The notes under the pieces: generated by a model
Told to the model about the DNA's origin: nothing
Seen by the model: only the letters and a program-made list of their open reading frames with translations
Databases searched by the model: none
Program-made: the position numbers and the translations under genes
Source: Aquisphaera giovannonii
GTDB taxonomy: Bacteria; Planctomycetota; Planctomycetia; Isosphaerales; Isosphaeraceae
Direction: 5' to 3'
DNA length: 64,000 bases
NCBI RefSeq assembly: GCF_008087625.1
Contig: NZ_CP042997.1
Location: 3,162,001-3,226,000, forward strand
In this document: in pieces, positions 62,143 through 64,000 of the stretch
How the letters are laid out: the number at the start of each line of letters is the position of its first letter
How positions within the stretch are numbered: the first letter of the stretch is position 1

Positions 62143-63789
62143 TCAGTAGTAGAGCTGGCCCCGGATCCAGAACAGGTCGTTGGTCCGCCCGTAGAGGTCC
62201 TTGGACGGATTCAGCAGCACGGGGGAGCCGTACATGGAATGCTGCCAGTCGAAGTAGATCTTGATGTACTTGGTGAGGTACCAATTCAGCCCGACGTCCA
62301 GGAGGTCGATGCTCCGCGTCCACTGGTTCGGATCCGCGAATCCCCCCGTGAAGACGGCCTCGCCGAGGCTGAGCTGGCTGAATCGCGCGTAGGGCTCGAG
62401 GGCACCGGGACCCCAGAGGCCCCTGGCCGGGTCGAAGGGCCGCAGCGGGGTGACGACCTGGCGACGTTCCACGACCTCCCCGGTCAGGAAGTAGGAGAGG
62501 GTGAAATGGTTGCCGGTTGCGGGGATGGACTGGAGAGCGTGCAGGCCCGGGCGGTAGACATGGTCCCGGCCTCCTTGCCATTCCGCCTCGAACGAGAAGC
62601 CGGCCGCGTACCAGGCCATGTGCAGCGCCGTGGCGCTGCGGCCGCCGAAATCGACGGTGTCGTCGTTGTACCTGAGGAAGATCGAGGACGCCGCCTGGGC
62701 GGCCTCGTCATTCTCCGAGGACTGGATCGACGTCCTCAGCGGCAGGGGATGAAGCATGTTGGCCTGTTTGCCCAGGAAGCCGGAGGCTCCGACGTTGAAG
62801 TTCCGCAGCAGTGGCATCCGCTCGGAGCGGAGGAACGGCCGGTAGTTGAGGTAGCCCACCGCGTCCCGGGTCGTGTTGTTGTCGGCCAGGCCGATGAGGT
62901 GCCCGTCGAAGCCGCCGGCCGCGTATTCGAGTCGGTCGTCGAAGAGGAAGCCGTGGGCCATGAGGCCGGCCGACCGGGACAGGCCGAAGTTGAGCGGGAA
63001 TAGCGACCGCTCGGGCGTGATGAAATACTGCTCCAGGTGGTCGTACCAGTCGTAGCTGTACGGAACCAGCATCCGGCCGAAGCGGACCTGGAATCGCTTG
63101 TCCGGGACGACGTTCACGTTGCCGTCGAGCAGGTCCCAGACGCCCTCGACGCTACGCTGGATGGACACCTCGTACTGGAAGAGCCGGGTCAACTGGCCCT
63201 CCCAGTAGAACCGGACGCGCGGGATGAACAGGCCGCTCCGGGCCGGTACCTGGTCGCCGGGGGAGAACACCTTGAGGTCGGTCTGGTCCAGGAGGCGGAA
63301 TCGGAGCTGGTACTCATCGTCCCGTGACTTGAGGGTGAAGCCCTCTTCGAGCGCCGCGCGGAGCGGCAGTTCCTCGGAACGCTCGAGGAACGACTCGAAC
63401 CCCTGCCCGCTGCCACGCCTCCTGCCTTGCTCCCGACCGACGCGAGCTTCGCCGGAGGCGGACGGCTCGGTCCGATTGCCGGGCCGAGGTGAGTCCCAAC
63501 GCTCCGGCTCGCGGAGGGCCGGCTCCATTTTCCGCGAAAGGTCCCTGTATCGCTCCTCCAGCCTCTCGTACCGCTCATGAGTCGCCCGTCGATCCCGCTC
63601 CGAATCCTCGAGGCGACGGAGGATCTGCTCGTTGAGGCTCTCCAGCTTGCGGAGCCGATCCTCCAGGACCTCGCCGTTCCGCGCCGGGGGCAGGGCCGCG
63701 GGTGGCTCGTCGCCGGCCGCGACGGAGGACGTGAGGGAAGCGGCCATCGCGAGAACCAGCAGGCGAGCGGATGGCCTCCCGAGTCGCAT
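62143..63789 (-). CDS. OprO/OprP-like outer-membrane porin with N-terminal coiled coil
   Basis: A 548-residue protein. The N-terminus is a signal peptide (ARLLVLAMAASLTSSVAAGD). Residues about 38-90 form a coiled coil (LEDRLRKLESLNEQILRRLE, RDRRATHERYERLEERYRDL), as in peptidoglycan-linked porins. From about 150 the beta-barrel shows phosphate-porin features: FTLKSRDDEYQLRFRLLDQT, LFIPRVRFYWEGQLTRLFQY, VRFGRMLVPYSYDWYDHLEQ, GLNWYLTKYIKIYFDWQHSM and a C-terminal FWIRGQLYY ending in an aromatic residue. The solute (phosphate or pyrophosphate) cannot be told from sequence alone. It lies 108 bases upstream of efpL. Confidence 0.9.
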   Translation of the reverse strand: MRLGRPSARLLVLAMAASLTSSVAAGDEPPAALPPARNGEVLEDRLRKLESLNEQILRRLEDSERDRRATHERYERLEERYRDLSRKMEPALREPERWDSPRPGNRTEPSASGEARVGREQGRRRGSGQGFESFLERSEELPLRAALEEGFTLKSRDDEYQLRFRLLDQTDLKVFSPGDQVPARSGLFIPRVRFYWEGQLTRLFQYEVSIQRSVEGVWDLLDGNVNVVPDKRFQVRFGRMLVPYSYDWYDHLEQYFITPERSLFPLNFGLSRSAGLMAHGFLFDDRLEYAAGGFDGHLIGLADNNTTRDAVGYLNYRPFLRSERMPLLRNFNVGASGFLGKQANMLHPLPLRTSIQSSENDEAAQAASSIFLRYNDDTVDFGGRSATALHMAWYAAGFSFEAEWQGGRDHVYRPGLHALQSIPATGNHFTLSYFLTGEVVERRQVVTPLRPFDPARGLWGPGALEPYARFSQLSLGEAVFTGGFADPNQWTRSIDLLDVGLNWYLTKYIKIYFDWQHSMYGSPVLLNPSKDLYGRTNDLFWIRGQLYY

Positions 63790-63955
63790 GGTCGCCCCTG
63801 GATCGCTCGGCCCTTCGTCCGTCGCGGAGCACCGGCCAGGCCCCGACCATCCGGATCATCATGGATCATCGGCCGACGACGCCACGGACTTGACCCAGAA
63901 GCCCTCATATCCCGAAGAATCCGCAAGATCGCAGGCGGATCAGGATTGGACCGGC

Positions 63956-64000
63956 TCAGAACCCGCGGATATCGATCGCCGGGTTCATGGCCTTCACGCT
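63956..64000 (-). CDS. C-terminal end of an unidentified minus-strand gene (cut by the right edge)
   Basis: Fourteen codons, reading SVKAMNPAIDIRGF followed by TGA, are open to the window edge. The short length allows no family assignment. It is 167 bases upstream of the porin start on the same strand. It could equally be a chance open frame. Confidence 0.35.
   Translation of the reverse strand, partial: SVKAMNPAIDIRGF

Noticed and set aside
1-64000. CRISPR arrays, rRNA genes, insertion sequences
   Set aside because: No regularly spaced repeats, no rRNA signatures and no recognisable transposase were found in the window.

Overview
The window is very GC-rich and densely coding, and it reads as a chromosome segment of a planctomycete, most likely of the Isosphaeraceae type (Singulisphaera/Aquisphaera-like). 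The evidence is the gene content: a Ser/Thr kinase fused to a formylglycine-generating-enzyme-like domain, WD40-caspase giants, secreted proteins that open with a LEPR-XLL-like motif, secreted glycoside hydrolases, a C92 YiiX-type amidase and an OprO/P-type porin. The taxonomic call is inference from content and composition; no rRNA lies in the window.

Region 1 (1-22266) is a type VI secretion (T6SS) locus, mostly on the minus strand. Read in the direction of transcription it runs tssA, tssB, tssC, hcp, tagJ, tssE, tssF, tssG, a Ser/Thr kinase-FGE fusion, a caspase-WD40-caspase protein, a 4-TM protein and the start of tssH/clpV, which leaves the left edge. Inserted on the plus strand between the last two are a lipoprotein gene and a WD40-PDZ-caspase-fold protein. 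Sheath, tube, baseplate and recycling parts are present; tssJ/K/L/M, vgrG and PAAR are not seen here. The unusual part is the accessory block of kinase plus two WD40/caspase proteins, in which two of the three caspase-fold domains appear catalytically dead.

Region 2 (22535-24575) is an alkylation-repair pair: an Ada-Zn/AraC/AlkA fusion and Ogt. Region 3 (24576-40716) is an accessory stretch rich in secreted carbohydrate-related enzymes (putative GH, GH26 mannanase, GH127), a PI-PLC-like protein, a serine hydrolase, an ARPP-1 protein, a DUF202 membrane protein, pgi and a LEPR-XLL surface protein. It also holds a decayed sugar isomerase (araA/fucI-like) pseudogene split over three frames.

Region 4 (40936-51143) holds a tRNA-Arg and a tight plus-strand operon rimO-pgsA-uppP-addB-addA with overlapping ends, including an unusual 194-base overlap of uppP and addB. 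The helicase subunit AddA keeps its motor motifs but its nuclease domain looks inactive. Region 5 (51197-64000) mixes envelope and housekeeping genes: a gluzincin-type peptidase, TPR membrane proteins, a CAP-domain protein, a YiiX-like amidase, adenylate kinase, a double thioredoxin-fold protein, the EF-P paralogue EfpL and an OprO/P porin. The right edge cuts the end of one more minus-strand gene.
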